NCBI GenBank assembly: GCA_902765025.1
Contig: CACWYC010000008.1
Span: forward strand, 1 to 60,356
Source of the DNA: Oscillospiraceae bacterium
Lineage (GTDB): Bacteria > Bacillota > Clostridia > Oscillospirales > Oscillospiraceae
Direction: 5' to 3'
Length of the DNA: 60,356 nucleotides
Shown: positions 27,209 to 36,595 of the stretch, in pieces
Position numbering within the stretch: the stretch's first letter is position 1
Layout: each line of letters starts with the position of its first letter
The notes under the pieces: model-generated
Seen by the model: the letters and a program-made list of their open reading frames with translations, nothing else
Told to the model about the DNA's origin: nothing
The model's database searches: none
Program-made: the position numbers and the translations under genes

Positions 27209-27254
27209 GCGCTCCCCCCATAGTGAAAGGAAACTGCCGCTATGGGGGGAGCGC
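27209..27254. other. Large inverted repeat after oppA
   Basis: GCGCTCCCCCCATAG (27209-27223) pairs perfectly with 27240-27254 around a 16-nt loop. No T run follows directly, and the acetyltransferase ribosome site is next (AGGAGGGAG), so it may be a weak terminator or mRNA 3' stabiliser for the opp operon. Confidence 0.55.
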
Positions 27255-27277
27255 TGTCATAAAAGGAGGGAGAACCT

Positions 27278-27829
27278 ATGAAGCACTGCGGGACGCAGAC
27301 GCTGAAAACGGAGCGCCTGGTGCTGCGGCAGTTCACCCCGGAGGACGCGGAGGCCATGTATCGCAACTGGGCCTGCGACCCGGAGGTGACAAAGTTCCTG
27401 ACCTGGCCGCCCCATGAAAGCCCGGCGGCCACCCGGGCTCTGCTGGAGGACTGGGCGGCGTCCTACGCTCGCCAAGACTACTACCAGTGGGCCATCGTGC
27501 TGCAAGAGAACGGCGACGAGCCCGTCGGCAGCATCTCCGCCGTGAAGGTGAACGACACCGTGGACGCGGTGGAGATCGGCTACTGCATCGGCAAACCCTG
27601 GTGGCACCGGGGGCTGACGTCGGAGGCCTTGCAGGCAGTAATGGATTTCTTCTTCGACACCGTGGAGGCCAACCGCGTGGCGGCCTGCCACGACCAGCGC
27701 AACCCCCGCTCCGGCATGGTGATGCAAAAATGCGGCATGCGCTATGAGGGCACCTTGCGCAGCGCGGTGCGGAGCAACCGTGGACTGGGCGACGCCTGCT
27801 GCTACGCCCTGCTGCGGGAAGACCGATAA
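27278..27829 (+). CDS. GNAT-family N-acetyltransferase (RimJ/RimL type)
   Basis: The 183-residue protein has the RimJ-type opening TERLVLRQFTPEDAEAMY, the beta-bulge acetyl-CoA region IGYCIGKPWWHRGLTSEAL near residues 104-122 and the late motif NPRSGMVMQKCGMRYEGTL. The family acetylates ribosomal protein N-termini or small amines; the target cannot be predicted. It has its own AGGAGGG site and a downstream terminator. Confidence 0.9.
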   Translation: MKHCGTQTLKTERLVLRQFTPEDAEAMYRNWACDPEVTKFLTWPPHESPAATRALLEDWAASYARQDYYQWAIVLQENGDEPVGSISAVKVNDTVDAVEIGYCIGKPWWHRGLTSEALQAVMDFFFDTVEANRVAACHDQRNPRSGMVMQKCGMRYEGTLRSAVRSNRGLGDACCYALLREDR

Positions 27830-27851
27830 CGCAAGCGGTACCATAGAAATG

Positions 27852-27877
27852 CCCGGCATTTGCCGGGTGTTTTTTTG
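27852..27877 (+). terminator. Intrinsic terminator of the acetyltransferase gene
   Basis: A 7-bp stem (CCCGGCA with TGCCGGG, 27852-27867) is followed by TGTTTTTTT. Confidence 0.85.
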
Positions 27878-27925
27878 TCATCAGCGTGATTTCCTCTTGC
27901 TTTTCTGCCGGAAAGGGCATACAAT

Positions 27926-27946
27926 AGCATATAGTTAGACTATGCT
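27926..27946. promoter_or_regulatory. Possible operator before the membrane-protein gene
   Basis: AGCATATAGT and ACTATGCT form an imperfect palindrome around tag, next to AT-rich promoter-like sequence (TACAAT at 27920). It lies about 40 nt upstream of the ATG at 27984. Confidence 0.3.
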
Positions 27947-27983
27947 AACCGTCGTATACAGGCGGGGAAGGGGAGGTAATTGC

Positions 27984-28490
27984 ATGAACGTGGGAGTGAT
28001 TGTCATCGAGATGGCCGTCTTTGCGGCCCTGTTTACGGCCATTGTGTTCACGGCGTCCAAGGGGGACAGAAAGTACAGCGCGGCGTCGATTCACAACTAT
28101 CCGCCGGATATCCAGGAGGCATATTTCAAGACCCACGAGAGGGTGGACGTGAGCTACAAGTCCAAAAAGGTGGTGCTGACCAAGGGCCTGGGCGTGCTGG
28201 TCTTTACGGCCATCCTGCTGGTCTGCGCCCTTGTGGCCGGGGCGGCCACCTTCTGGCAGGGCTTTTGGCTGACCTTCGGCCTGATGGCCTGGATCGGGGT
28301 CTACGACACCTGCTTCCTGGACTGGGTGCTGTTTGCCAACCTGCCCATGTTCCGCCTGGAGGGCACCGAGCACATGGACGAGGCTTATCACCAGAAGTGG
28401 TTCCACCTGAAAGGAATGCTCTTTCCCGGCACGATTTTCGCCCTGATCCCCGCCGCCCTGGTGGGCCTGCTCATCACGCTGCTGCGGTAA
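27984..28490 (+). CDS. Small integral membrane protein of unknown function
   Basis: The product is 168 residues from ATG 27984, where GGGGAGG is well spaced. There are about four hydrophobic segments: residues 3-25, 67-90 (VLVFTAILLVCALVAGAATF), 92-115 and 145-167 (FPGTIFALIPAALVGLLITL). A polar stretch lies between the first two (YPPDIQEAYFKTHERVDVSYKS split by charged residues). I recognise no family or active site. It is a single gene between the acetyltransferase terminator and the GH120 promoter. Confidence 0.75.
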   Translation: MNVGVIVIEMAVFAALFTAIVFTASKGDRKYSAASIHNYPPDIQEAYFKTHERVDVSYKSKKVVLTKGLGVLVFTAILLVCALVAGAATFWQGFWLTFGLMAWIGVYDTCFLDWVLFANLPMFRLEGTEHMDEAYHQKWFHLKGMLFPGTIFALIPAALVGLLITLLR

Positions 28491-28541
28491 CGGTTCCTTT
28501 TCCCCAGACACCGTCCCGCACACCGCCGTGCGCAAAAGTGC

Positions 28542-28569
28542 TTGATAATGAGAAAGAGAGTGGTATAAT
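28542..28569 (+). promoter_or_regulatory. Promoter of the GH120 gene
   Basis: TTGATA (28542-28547), a 16-bp spacer and a perfect TATAAT (28564-28569) lie 33 nt before the ATG at 28602. Confidence 0.75.
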
Positions 28570-28601
28570 TGCTACAAAATGTAAAATGAGGGGAGTCAAC
28601 C

Positions 28602-30623
28602 ATGACGATTTATGTGGATGGAAAAAGCCTCACTTCCGGCGACGGCAGCAGGGAGCGGCCCTACCGGACGATACAGCAGGCGGCGGACGCGGCGGGGCCC
28701 GGCGATGAGGTGCTGGTGGCCCCGGGCGTCTACCGGGAGAACGTGAGCCCCCGCCGGGGCGGCACGGAGATGCAGCCCATCGTCTACCGCTCGGCAGACC
28801 CCCTGGCCGCCGTCATCACCGGTGCCGAGCCCCTGGCCGGCTGGCAGGATGAGGGCGGCGGCGTCTGGCGTGTGCGCCTGCCCAACACTATTTTCACGGA
28901 GCGCAACCCCTACACCACGCTGATTTCCGGCGACTGGTACAATGCCTCCCTGCCGGCCCACACCGGCGATGTGTTCCTGAACGGCAAGTCCCTCTACGAG
29001 GTGTCCACCCTGGAGGAGGTGCGCCATCCCAAGCGTTCCGCCGCCTCCTGGGACCCGGATTTCTCCCTCTACACCTGGTATACGGAGCAGGACGGGGACA
29101 ACACCGTGCTATACGCCAACTTCCAGGGTAAGGACCCCAACGCCGAGACGGTGGAGCTCTCCGTCCGCCCGGCCTGCTTCGCCCCTTTGGAGGAGGGGGT
29201 GGATTATATCACCCTCTCCGGCTTCACCGTCTGCATGGCCGCCACCCAGTGGGCGCCGCCCACGGCCTACCAGGAGGGTATGATCGCGCCCCACTGGTCC
29301 AAGGGCTGGGTTATCGAGGACTGCGAGGTCTACGAGTCCAAGTGCAGCGGCATCTCCTTGGGCAAATACCGGCAGGAGAGCAACGACAACAAGTGGCTCC
29401 ACTGGAAGTATAAGGACGGCACCCAGACCGAGCGTGAGTGCATCTGCCTGGCCCAGGTGGAGGGCTGGACGAAGGAGCGCATCGGCTCCCACACCGTCCG
29501 CCGCTGCCACATCCACCACTGCGGCCAGACCGGCATCGTGGGCCATCTGGGGGGCGTGTTCTCCGTCATCGAGGATTGCCACATCCACCATATCAACAAC
29601 AAGCGGAACCTGGCCGGGGCGGAGATCGGCGGCATCAAGCTGCACGCCGCCATCGACGTCATCATCCGCCGCAACCATATCCACCACTGCACCCGCGGCC
29701 TGTGGCTGGACTGGCAGGCCCAGGGCACCCGTGTCAGCCAAAACCTGTTCCACGATAACTGCCTGCCCTACGATTTTCTGATGAATCCCCAGGCCATTGG
29801 GGCCATCGGCGAGGACATCTTCGTGGAGGTGTCCCACGGCCCCACCCTCATCGACAGCAATCTCCTCCTCTCCACCCGCTCGCTGAAGCTGCCCGCCCAG
29901 GGCATCGCGGTGGTGCACAATCTGCTGGCGGGCTCCTGCGCCTGCGTGGGCCGGGGCGTCACCAACGGCTCCAAGTCGCTGCCCAGCCCCCGCTACACCC
30001 CCTACCATCTGCCCCACCGCACCGAGGTGGCGGGCTTCATGACCATCCTCCACGGTGACGTGCGGTTTTATAACAACATTTTCGTCCAGCAGCCCGTTCA
30101 CCGTCTGCTGCGTATCGCCGGCGCGGTGATGAAGCATCTGAAATCCTTTGAATGGGACGATATGAACGTGCGGACCGGCCTGGACCCCTATGACGGCTGC
30201 CCCACGGAGGCCCAGTGGAAAAAGCAGTTTGAGGGCTACTGCGGCATGGGCGCCGCCCCCAGCGACAAGTATTATGCGCCCCTGCCCGTCTGGGCCGGCG
30301 GCAACGTGTACTGCAACGGCGCCAGGCCCTGTAAGCAGGAGACGGACGCCGTCTGCGTGCCCGGCAAGGTCTCCCTGGCCCTGACGGAGCAGGAGGGCAA
30401 ATGGCGCCTTGTCACCGACCTGTATGGTAAGCTGCCCGCCACGGCCTGTACCCCGGTGGACACGGACCGGCTGGGCGTGGCCTTTGAGCCGGAGCAGCGC
30501 TTTGAAAACCCGGACGGCAGCCCTCTACGCCTGGATTGGGATTTCACCGGCGCACAGCGGAGCGGCACCGTTTTGCCCGGCCCCTTTGCCCACGGAGACG
30601 GCGCCCGCCAGCCCCTGGCCTGA
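28602..30623 (+). CDS. GH120 family beta-xylosidase (right-handed beta-helix)
   Basis: The 673-residue protein opens with the beta-helix entry motif YVDGKSLTSGDGSRERPYRT and lacks a signal peptide. From memory it closely matches the GH120 enzyme XylC of Thermoanaerobacterium: WAPPTAYQEGMIAPHWSKGW, GHLGGVFSVIEDCHIHHI, GGIKLHAAIDVIIRRNHIHH and GLWLDWQAQGTRVSQNLF. The GH120 catalytic pair maps to Asp370 (in LWLDW, nucleophile) and Glu409 (in FVEVSHGP, acid/base). The stretch between them is 39 residues, about 16 longer than I recall for XylC, because of an insert (LPYDFLMNPQAIGAIGE). It should release xylose from short xylo-oligosaccharides inside the cell. Confidence 0.88.
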   Translation: MTIYVDGKSLTSGDGSRERPYRTIQQAADAAGPGDEVLVAPGVYRENVSPRRGGTEMQPIVYRSADPLAAVITGAEPLAGWQDEGGGVWRVRLPNTIFTERNPYTTLISGDWYNASLPAHTGDVFLNGKSLYEVSTLEEVRHPKRSAASWDPDFSLYTWYTEQDGDNTVLYANFQGKDPNAETVELSVRPACFAPLEEGVDYITLSGFTVCMAATQWAPPTAYQEGMIAPHWSKGWVIEDCEVYESKCSGISLGKYRQESNDNKWLHWKYKDGTQTERECICLAQVEGWTKERIGSHTVRRCHIHHCGQTGIVGHLGGVFSVIEDCHIHHINNKRNLAGAEIGGIKLHAAIDVIIRRNHIHHCTRGLWLDWQAQGTRVSQNLFHDNCLPYDFLMNPQAIGAIGEDIFVEVSHGPTLIDSNLLLSTRSLKLPAQGIAVVHNLLAGSCACVGRGVTNGSKSLPSPRYTPYHLPHRTEVAGFMTILHGDVRFYNNIFVQQPVHRLLRIAGAVMKHLKSFEWDDMNVRTGLDPYDGCPTEAQWKKQFEGYCGMGAAPSDKYYAPLPVWAGGNVYCNGARPCKQETDAVCVPGKVSLALTEQEGKWRLVTDLYGKLPATACTPVDTDRLGVAFEPEQRFENPDGSPLRLDWDFTGAQRSGTVLPGPFAHGDGARQPLA

Positions 30624-30746
30624 ACGGTTTTTCGCTTGAAAAGGGAAGGGGCGGTCTTGACAGCGGGCGGCCCATCCGTTACCATTAACAAAGCATTTTG
30701 AGCCTGGCCTCACCGGGCGGATTATCGAGAAAGGCGGAATGAACCC

Positions 30747-31319
30747 ATGAAAAAGGATTTAGGCGTTTTGGAGGCGGTCTACCCCATGCCCGTGCTGATG
30801 GTGGCGGCCTACGACGAGCACGACAAGGTGAACGTGATGAACGTGGCCTGGGGCCAGATTTGTGACGAGGGCAAAATCATTCTCTTCATCGGCGAGGGCA
30901 AGCGGACGTGGCTGAACATCAAGGCCAGCCGCGCCTTTACGGTGGCCCTGGCGGACGAGGCCCACATGGACGTGGCGGACTTTTTCGGCATCGCCTCCGG
31001 CAACAAAATCGACGATAAATTCGAGCGCACCGGCTACCACGCCGTGTGCAGCGACAAGGTCCACGCCCCCATCATTGAGGAGTTCCCGGTGGTGATGGAG
31101 TGCGAGCTGCTGGAGATGCTGGACACGGAGCATGTGTCCGGCGTGGTGGGCAAGATCGTCAACGTGAAGGCGGAAGAAGCCGTGCTGAACGAAAAGGGCA
31201 AAGTGGACCCCGCCCGGCTCCACGCCCTCATGTTCGACCAGTTCACCCACGGCTACTACGCCACCGGCCACCGTGTGGGCCAGGCATGGAACGCCGGCGC
31301 CCCACTGATGAAGAAATAA
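30747..31319 (+). CDS. Flavin reductase-like FMN-binding split-barrel protein
   Basis: The 190-residue protein matches the flavoredoxin/flavin reductase-like family: an opening MPVLMVAAYDEHDKVNVMN near residue 12, GKRTWLNIKASRAFTVALAD near 50, and a C-terminal FDQFTHGYYATGHRVGQAW. Such proteins bind FMN and pass electrons or reduce flavins in anaerobes. The partner is unknown. The ribosome site is weak (AAAGGCGG, 12 nt upstream). It stands alone and converges on the AraC gene at 31422. Confidence 0.88.
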   Translation: MKKDLGVLEAVYPMPVLMVAAYDEHDKVNVMNVAWGQICDEGKIILFIGEGKRTWLNIKASRAFTVALADEAHMDVADFFGIASGNKIDDKFERTGYHAVCSDKVHAPIIEEFPVVMECELLEMLDTEHVSGVVGKIVNVKAEEAVLNEKGKVDPARLHALMFDQFTHGYYATGHRVGQAWNAGAPLMKK

Positions 31320-31352
31320 GCCCGCACCATATTAAACCCGCGTCTCTCTCCA

Positions 31353-31414
31353 ATGAACGGCACCCCATTTGTCAGACGGTATGGCATACTTCTGACAGGT
31401 GGGGTGCCGTTCAT
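31353..31414. terminator. Long inverted repeat between convergent genes
   Basis: ATGAACGGCACCCCA (31353-31367) pairs perfectly with 31400-31414, and inside it GTCAGA pairs with TCTGAC. It sits between the convergent flavin reductase and AraC genes. There is no clear T run, so it may be a weak bidirectional terminator or a repeat element. Confidence 0.55.
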
Positions 31415-31421
31415 AGCTGTC

Positions 31422-32606
31422 TCAGCCGTGCTTCTCCCGGTATTCATTGGGCGTGACCCCCGCGTATTTTTTGAACACCCTTGTGAAATGGGCGGGGGAG
31501 GAGAAAGCCAGGTATTCCCCGATGGCGGCGGCGGTGCGGTCGGTGTAGCGCAGAAGGCGCTTGGCATCCTCCGTTTTCTGCTGGAGGATGAAGTCGTTGA
31601 GCTTGACGCCTGTCTCTGCGTGAAATTTCGTGGACAGATAGGCTCGACCCATGTACAGCGCCTGGGCCAGGGCCTCGGTGGAGATGGCCTCGGACAGGTG
31701 GTGCTGCACGTAGTTGGCCACCGCCTGGGCCAGCCGCCCCGGGTGCTCGCCCAGATGCAGCCGCTCCACCCGCCGGGTGAATTCCAGCACCATGTGGTAT
31801 TGCAGATTGGTGATCTGCTCCGCCGTATCCAGCCGCTCGCAGCTCTGAATGTAGGCGTCGCTGAGGGAAAAGGCGTCGTCCACGTCCAGCCCGCCCCGTA
31901 TGGCGGCCCGGGAGCACAGCGTAGCGGTGACGATGAAAAGATTCTTCATCTGCCGCAGATGCTCCGGGGCCAAAATGCCGCCCCGGACGGCGGGGGCGCT
32001 GCCCAGCCAGGTGTGGAGGGCGGCGGTGTCCCCCTTGCGGACGATGCGCAGTATGGCCTGCTCCTGGCTGTAGCTATTGTGGGGCAGGGCGGGGGGCTGG
32101 CTGTCAGTTCGCTCCATGGCCTGGGCGGCCCGGAGGCTGTCCAGATCCTCCTGCTGCCCGGTGGTGATGGTCAGGTCCCGCAGCGTCAGCTTTTCGCCGT
32201 TTACCATGTAGTTGATGGCGCACAGCATCAGCAGCAGGCTCTCCACCGGCATCGGCACGATGGCCTTCATGCTGCGGCGGCACTCCTCCGCCTCCTCCTT
32301 GCCCAGGCCCATGCGAAAGGCCAGTTCCCGCAGCGTCTGGTCGGAGGCGGGAAGCTGCCGGGTGGGCCCCACGATGAACCGTATCTCCCCGGAAGTGACC
32401 ACGCCGTAGCAGAAAAAATCCTCCGTGAGACAGTAGCCCACGTGGTGGGAAATGCGCCAGATGGGCTCCCGATACAGCGCCATGGGGTCCTTAGGCAGGG
32501 CCACCGGGGAGTGGAACGACGCCAAGTTATCCCCCTCGTATACCCGCACCGGGATGCCCGACAGATGGGCCGTAATGCGGCAGAGATAATCAAAGTCGAT
32601 AGCCAT
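31422..32606 (-). CDS. AraC-family transcriptional regulator
   Basis: The 394-residue protein starts at ATG 32606, where AAGGAGG is well placed; the frame extends to 32669 without support. The N-terminal 280 residues are a PAS/GAF-like sensory region (IDFDYLCRITAHLSGIPVRV, then FFCYGVVTSGEIRFIVGPT). The C-terminal 100 residues carry both helix-turn-helix units (ISTEALAQALYMGRAYLSTK and TAAAIGEYLAFSSPAHFTRV) and the GVTPNEYR end motif. It diverges from the GH3-transporter-GH78 operon, with a pair of 21-bp-phased direct repeats in the gap, so it probably activates that operon. Confidence 0.92.
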   Translation of the reverse strand: MAIDFDYLCRITAHLSGIPVRVYEGDNLASFHSPVALPKDPMALYREPIWRISHHVGYCLTEDFFCYGVVTSGEIRFIVGPTRQLPASDQTLRELAFRMGLGKEEAEECRRSMKAIVPMPVESLLLMLCAINYMVNGEKLTLRDLTITTGQQEDLDSLRAAQAMERTDSQPPALPHNSYSQEQAILRIVRKGDTAALHTWLGSAPAVRGGILAPEHLRQMKNLFIVTATLCSRAAIRGGLDVDDAFSLSDAYIQSCERLDTAEQITNLQYHMVLEFTRRVERLHLGEHPGRLAQAVANYVQHHLSEAISTEALAQALYMGRAYLSTKFHAETGVKLNDFILQQKTEDAKRLLRYTDRTAAAIGEYLAFSSPAHFTRVFKKYAGVTPNEYREKHG

Positions 32607-32629
32607 GGCGCCGCCTCCTTTCATTTTCA

Positions 32630-32657
32630 AACAAATTATAATGAATTGCGAACAAAT
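32630..32657. promoter_or_regulatory. Candidate AraC half-sites (21-bp phase)
   Basis: AACAAAT occurs at 32630-32636 and 32651-32657 in the same orientation, start-to-start distance 21 bp, ending 5 bp before the -35 box of the divergent GH3 operon. This is the usual geometry of an AraC-type activator site. Confidence 0.55.
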
Positions 32658-32662
32658 ATGCA

Positions 32663-32691
32663 AGGACAAACGGCCAGGGCTTTGCTATACT
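32663..32691 (+). promoter_or_regulatory. Promoter of the GH3-GPH-GH78 operon
   Basis: AGGACA (-35, 32663-32668), a 17-bp spacer and TATACT (-10, 32686-32691) lie about 30 nt before the start codon. The poor -35 box fits activator dependence. Confidence 0.55.
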
Positions 32692-32722
32692 GAATATAAA
32701 ATAATGGCAAGGGGTGACAGGC

Positions 32723-35050
32723 GTGAACAAATTACAGAAGAAAATGGGCAAGATGGCCCAGCAGATCATCGACAAGGCCATGGGCAACGGCCTCATGCAG
32801 GAGGAGACCACCGCCGAGGGCCAGCGGTACGTGACGCCGGGAGTAGGCGAGCTGATCCGCCAAGCGGGAGCCGAGGGCTGCGTGCTGCTGAAAAACGACG
32901 GCGTGCTGCCGCTGCAGCCACAGCAGGAGGTGGCCGTGTTCGGGCGCTGTCAGCTGGATTGGTTCTATGTGGGCTACGGCAGCGGCGGCGACGTCCATGC
33001 GCCGTATTATGTTAACCTAATCGACGGCCTGCGAAACGCAGGGGTGACGCTGCACCGGCCCCTTTTGCAGCGCTACGCCGCCTGGACGCAGCAGGAGGAT
33101 AACAAGGCCGACCACGGCTGGTGGGGCCACTGGCCCATGCACCACCCGGAGATGCCGGTGGACAGTGCGCTGGCCCGGGAGACCGCCCGCACCGCCGACG
33201 TAGCCCTGGTGGTCATCGGCCGCGCCGCCGGGGAGGACAGGGAGAACACCCTCACCCCCGGCAGCTACTATCTCACCGACGGCGAGCGCGCCATGCTGGA
33301 TGCCGTCACGGCGGCCTTTTCCAAGGTGGTGGTGCTGATGAACATCGGCAACATCATGGACCTGGCGTGGACGGAAGCCTACGGCGACAAAATCTCCGCC
33401 CTGATGATCGTCTGGCAGGCCGGCATGGAGAGCGGCAACGCCGTGGCGGACGTGCTCACCGGCGCCGTGACGCCCTGCGGCAAGCTGGCCGATACCATCG
33501 CCCGCCGGTACGAGGACTATCCCAGCGCCGCCCACTTCGGCGGCAGGGCCTACAACGACTATGCCGAGGGCATCTATGTGGGCTACCGCCACTTTGACCT
33601 TCACCCGGACACGGTGCTGTACCCCTTCGGCTTCGGCCTGAGCTATACCGCCTTTGCCCTTACGGCGGACAGCCTGCGCCGGGAGGAGGGGATGACGGAG
33701 GCCACCGTTACCGTCACCAACACCGGCAGCCGTCCCGGCAAGGAGATCGTCCAGCTTTGGTGCCATCCGCCCAAGGGCAGGTTGGATAAGCCCCTGCGGG
33801 TACTTGTGGCCTTCGGAAAAACAAAAACTCTGGCCCCCGGCGAGGGCGAGACGCTGACCCTGCGCTGCGACGACAAGTGCCTTGCCTCCTACGACGAGGC
33901 TACCAGCCGTTTCGTGCTGGAGGCGGGAGCGTATTCGTTCACGGTAAACGATGTAAAGGCAGGCGGCTTTATACTGCAACAGGAGGTCACGGTGGAGCAG
34001 TGCCACCCCCTCTGCACCACCCCCGATGCCCTGCGCCAAAGGATTCTGGACAACCTGCCCCAGCCTTTTGCCGCACATGACAAGGAAATTACCTTTACAG
34101 ACGTGCGGGCGGGCAAGGCGCCCCTGGAGGACTTCATCGCCGGCCTGTCCCGTGAGGAATTGGAGGCCCTCAGCCGGGGTCACGGCATGATGGGCAGCAG
34201 CTCCGGCGTGGCGGGCAACGCCGGCGCCTTCGGCGGCGTCATCGACAGCCTGCAAAAGAAGGGCGTGCCCCCCATCATCACCTCCGACGGCCCCGCAGGG
34301 CTGCGGCTGAAAAAATACTGCGCCCTGCTGCCCTGCGGCACGGCCCTGGCCTGCACCTGGAACGCGGATTTGCTGGAGGCCATTTCCGGCAAGGTGGGGG
34401 AGGAGATGGTCCACTACGGCGTGGACGTGCAGCTCTCCCCCGGCATGAACATCCACCGCAACCCCCTCTGCGGGCGGAACTTCGAATATTTCTCCGAGGA
34501 CCCGCTGCTCTCCGGCAAGATGGCGGCGGCCATGGTGCGGGGCGTGCAGCGCCACGGCAAGGCCGCCTGCCCCAAGCACTTCGCCTGCAACAACCAGGAG
34601 ACCAACCGCAACCGCAACGATTCCCGCCTCTCGGAGCGCGCCCTGCGGGAGATTTACCTGCGGAATTTTGAAATCGTGGTCAAGGAGGCCTGGCCCCTCA
34701 CCATTATGACCAGCTACAATAAGGTCAACGGCGTGTGGAGTCACTATAACTACGATCTGGCCACCACCGTGCTGCGCGGCGAATGGGGCTACGACGGCTG
34801 CGTCATCACCGACTGGTGGATGCGCAAAGCCAAGAGCCCGGAGTTCCCCAAAATCAAGAACAACGCCTACCGCGTCCGGGCCCAGGTGGACGTGCTGATG
34901 CCCGGCGACATGGGCCACCTTGCGAAGCAGTACAAGTCCGACGGCACGCTGCTGCCCACCCTGGGCCGGCGGGACGGCATCACCCTGGGCGAGCTGCACC
35001 GCACGGCGAAAAACGTGCTGACACTTGCCCTGCGGCTCCACAAAGCATAA
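32723..35050 (+). CDS. GH3 beta-glucosidase, domain-swapped type
   Basis: The product is 775 residues from GTG 32723 (AAGGGG 8 nt upstream); GTG 32714 is an alternative. The domain order is reversed compared with typical GH3 enzymes: first the alpha/beta sandwich domain (AGAEGCVLLKNDGVLPL near residue 55), then a fibronectin-III-like domain (LWCHPPKGRLDKPLRVLVAF), and last the TIM barrel (SDGPAGLRLKKY, then CGRNFEYFSEDPLLSGKM, AACPKHFACNNQETNRN and the nucleophile Asp697 in VITDWW). This order is known from Ruminococcus albus and Butyrivibrio beta-glucosidases. There is no signal peptide. It is first in an operon with a GPH transporter and a rhamnosidase. Confidence 0.92.
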   Translation: MNKLQKKMGKMAQQIIDKAMGNGLMQEETTAEGQRYVTPGVGELIRQAGAEGCVLLKNDGVLPLQPQQEVAVFGRCQLDWFYVGYGSGGDVHAPYYVNLIDGLRNAGVTLHRPLLQRYAAWTQQEDNKADHGWWGHWPMHHPEMPVDSALARETARTADVALVVIGRAAGEDRENTLTPGSYYLTDGERAMLDAVTAAFSKVVVLMNIGNIMDLAWTEAYGDKISALMIVWQAGMESGNAVADVLTGAVTPCGKLADTIARRYEDYPSAAHFGGRAYNDYAEGIYVGYRHFDLHPDTVLYPFGFGLSYTAFALTADSLRREEGMTEATVTVTNTGSRPGKEIVQLWCHPPKGRLDKPLRVLVAFGKTKTLAPGEGETLTLRCDDKCLASYDEATSRFVLEAGAYSFTVNDVKAGGFILQQEVTVEQCHPLCTTPDALRQRILDNLPQPFAAHDKEITFTDVRAGKAPLEDFIAGLSREELEALSRGHGMMGSSSGVAGNAGAFGGVIDSLQKKGVPPIITSDGPAGLRLKKYCALLPCGTALACTWNADLLEAISGKVGEEMVHYGVDVQLSPGMNIHRNPLCGRNFEYFSEDPLLSGKMAAAMVRGVQRHGKAACPKHFACNNQETNRNRNDSRLSERALREIYLRNFEIVVKEAWPLTIMTSYNKVNGVWSHYNYDLATTVLRGEWGYDGCVITDWWMRKAKSPEFPKIKNNAYRVRAQVDVLMPGDMGHLAKQYKSDGTLLPTLGRRDGITLGELHRTAKNVLTLALRLHKA

Positions 35051-35068
35051 AAAGAGAGGGAGAAAACC

Positions 35069-36595
35069 ATGGGAAAACTGTTTGACAAACTGCCTGCCGG
35101 CAAAATCCGCACCGACGACGTGACGCCCCGGGAGAAGTGGCTGGGCTACCTGGTGGGCCCCGCCGGGGCGCTGCTCTTAAACGCGGTGCTGGCCACCTAT
35201 CTCAACGTCTATTACACCGACGTGCTGAACCTGACGCCCCTGTGGGGCGGCCTGTTCCTCACCGTGTTCCCCATTGTGTCCAAGGTCATCGACGCCGTCA
35301 CCAACGTGTACATGGGCTACATCATCGACCGCACCCGCACCCGGGAGGGCAAGGCCCGCCCCTGGCTGCTGCTGTCGGCGCCGCTGGTGACGATCACCGC
35401 CATTCTCCTCTTCACCGTCCCCGAGGCCAATGACACGGTGAAGGCCATTTGGATTATGGTGTCCTATAATCTGTTCTACTCCTTCGCCTACACCATTTTC
35501 AACATGAGCCACAATTTGATGGTGCCCCTCTCCACCCGCGACACCACCGCCCGGGGCGGCCTCAGCGTGTTTAACCAGATCACCACCATTATGATGTCCG
35601 GCATCCTGGTGGCGCTGGTGTTCCCCATGGTCATCATGCCCATGATCGGCGTGGACAAGGGCAAGTGGATCACCCTCATGTCGGTGCTGGCCATCGTGGC
35701 CCTGCCGCTGACGGTGGTGGAGTATTTCTTCACCCGTGAGCGGGTCACCGCCGAGAGCGCCGGGGAGGACACGGGCCTCAGCCTGAAAGCGCAGATGAAG
35801 ATGATTTTCACCGATAAATACATGATTCTGCTCTATGCCTATTTCCTCATCAGCACCGTGGGCTCCATGTTCAAGAATCTGTCCCTGGTATACTACTGCA
35901 ACTATGTCCTGGGCACCTATAACGACGGCATCACCCAGATGCTGGTGTCCGTCATCGGTGGCGTGCCCATGGGCATCGGCATCTTTGCCGTGTGGCCTCT
36001 GGCCCGGCGCTTCGGCAAGCGGAACGTGACCATGGTGGGCTTCGTGATTTACGCCGTCGGCAGCCTGGTGTGCTGGCTGTTCCCCACCAATCTGGTGCTG
36101 GTGCTGGTGGGCCAGTTCATCAAGAATATCGGCGGCCTGCCCAGCGCCTACGTGTTCATGGCCCTGTTTGCCGACTGCCTGGATCACCTGGAATGGAAAT
36201 GGGACAAGCGGGTGGACGGCGCCGCCATGAGCGTGTATAACATCATCGCCGTGGCCATGGTGGGCGTGGTGACGGGCCTGTTCAACCGGCTGCTGGCCCT
36301 GGCGGGCTATGTGGCCCCTATCAGCACCGTCAATGCCGTCCAGGCCGCCGATTATCTCGCCGCCCACGGCTTGACGCCCCAGGTGCCCCTGGAGGCGCTG
36401 AAGCCCGCCGCCGACGGGGTGCTGACGGTGGCCATGCAGCAGTCCGCCACCGTCAACAGCGCCATCACCTTCTCCTTCGTGGGTCTGGAGGTGTTCACCG
36501 GCGTGGCCCTGGCGGTGATCCTCCTCTTTGTGGACGTGGAAAAGCGCATCGGTAAGGAGCAGGCCGAGATCAAGGCCAGAAGGGAGCAGGCATGA
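35069..36595 (+). CDS. GPH-family MFS sugar/glycoside transporter
   Basis: The 508-residue, 12-segment symporter starts after GAGAGGGAG. It shares the GPH landmarks seen at 1246 ([19 protein letters not shown], then [15 protein letters not shown] and [16 protein letters not shown]). It lacks the long charged tail, ending about 20 residues after the last helix. Its last four bases overlap the GH78 start (ATGA). Given its position between a beta-glucosidase and an alpha-rhamnosidase, it probably imports a rhamnosyl-glucoside or a similar plant glycoside. Confidence 0.92.
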   Translation: MGKLFDKLPAGKIRTDDVTPREKWLGYLVGPAGALLLNAVLATYLNVYYTDVLNLTPLWGGLFLTVFPIVSKVIDAVTNVYMGYIIDRTRTREGKARPWLLLSAPLVTITAILLFTVPEANDTVKAIWIMVSYNLFYSFAYTIFNMSHNLMVPLSTRDTTARGGLSVFNQITTIMMSGILVALVFPMVIMPMIGVDKGKWITLMSVLAIVALPLTVVEYFFTRERVTAESAGEDTGLSLKAQMKMIFTDKYMILLYAYFLISTVGSMFKNLSLVYYCNYVLGTYNDGITQMLVSVIGGVPMGIGIFAVWPLARRFGKRNVTMVGFVIYAVGSLVCWLFPTNLVLVLVGQFIKNIGGLPSAYVFMALFADCLDHLEWKWDKRVDGAAMSVYNIIAVAMVGVVTGLFNRLLALAGYVAPISTVNAVQAADYLAAHGLTPQVPLEALKPAADGVLTVAMQQSATVNSAITFSFVGLEVFTGVALAVILLFVDVEKRIGKEQAEIKARREQA

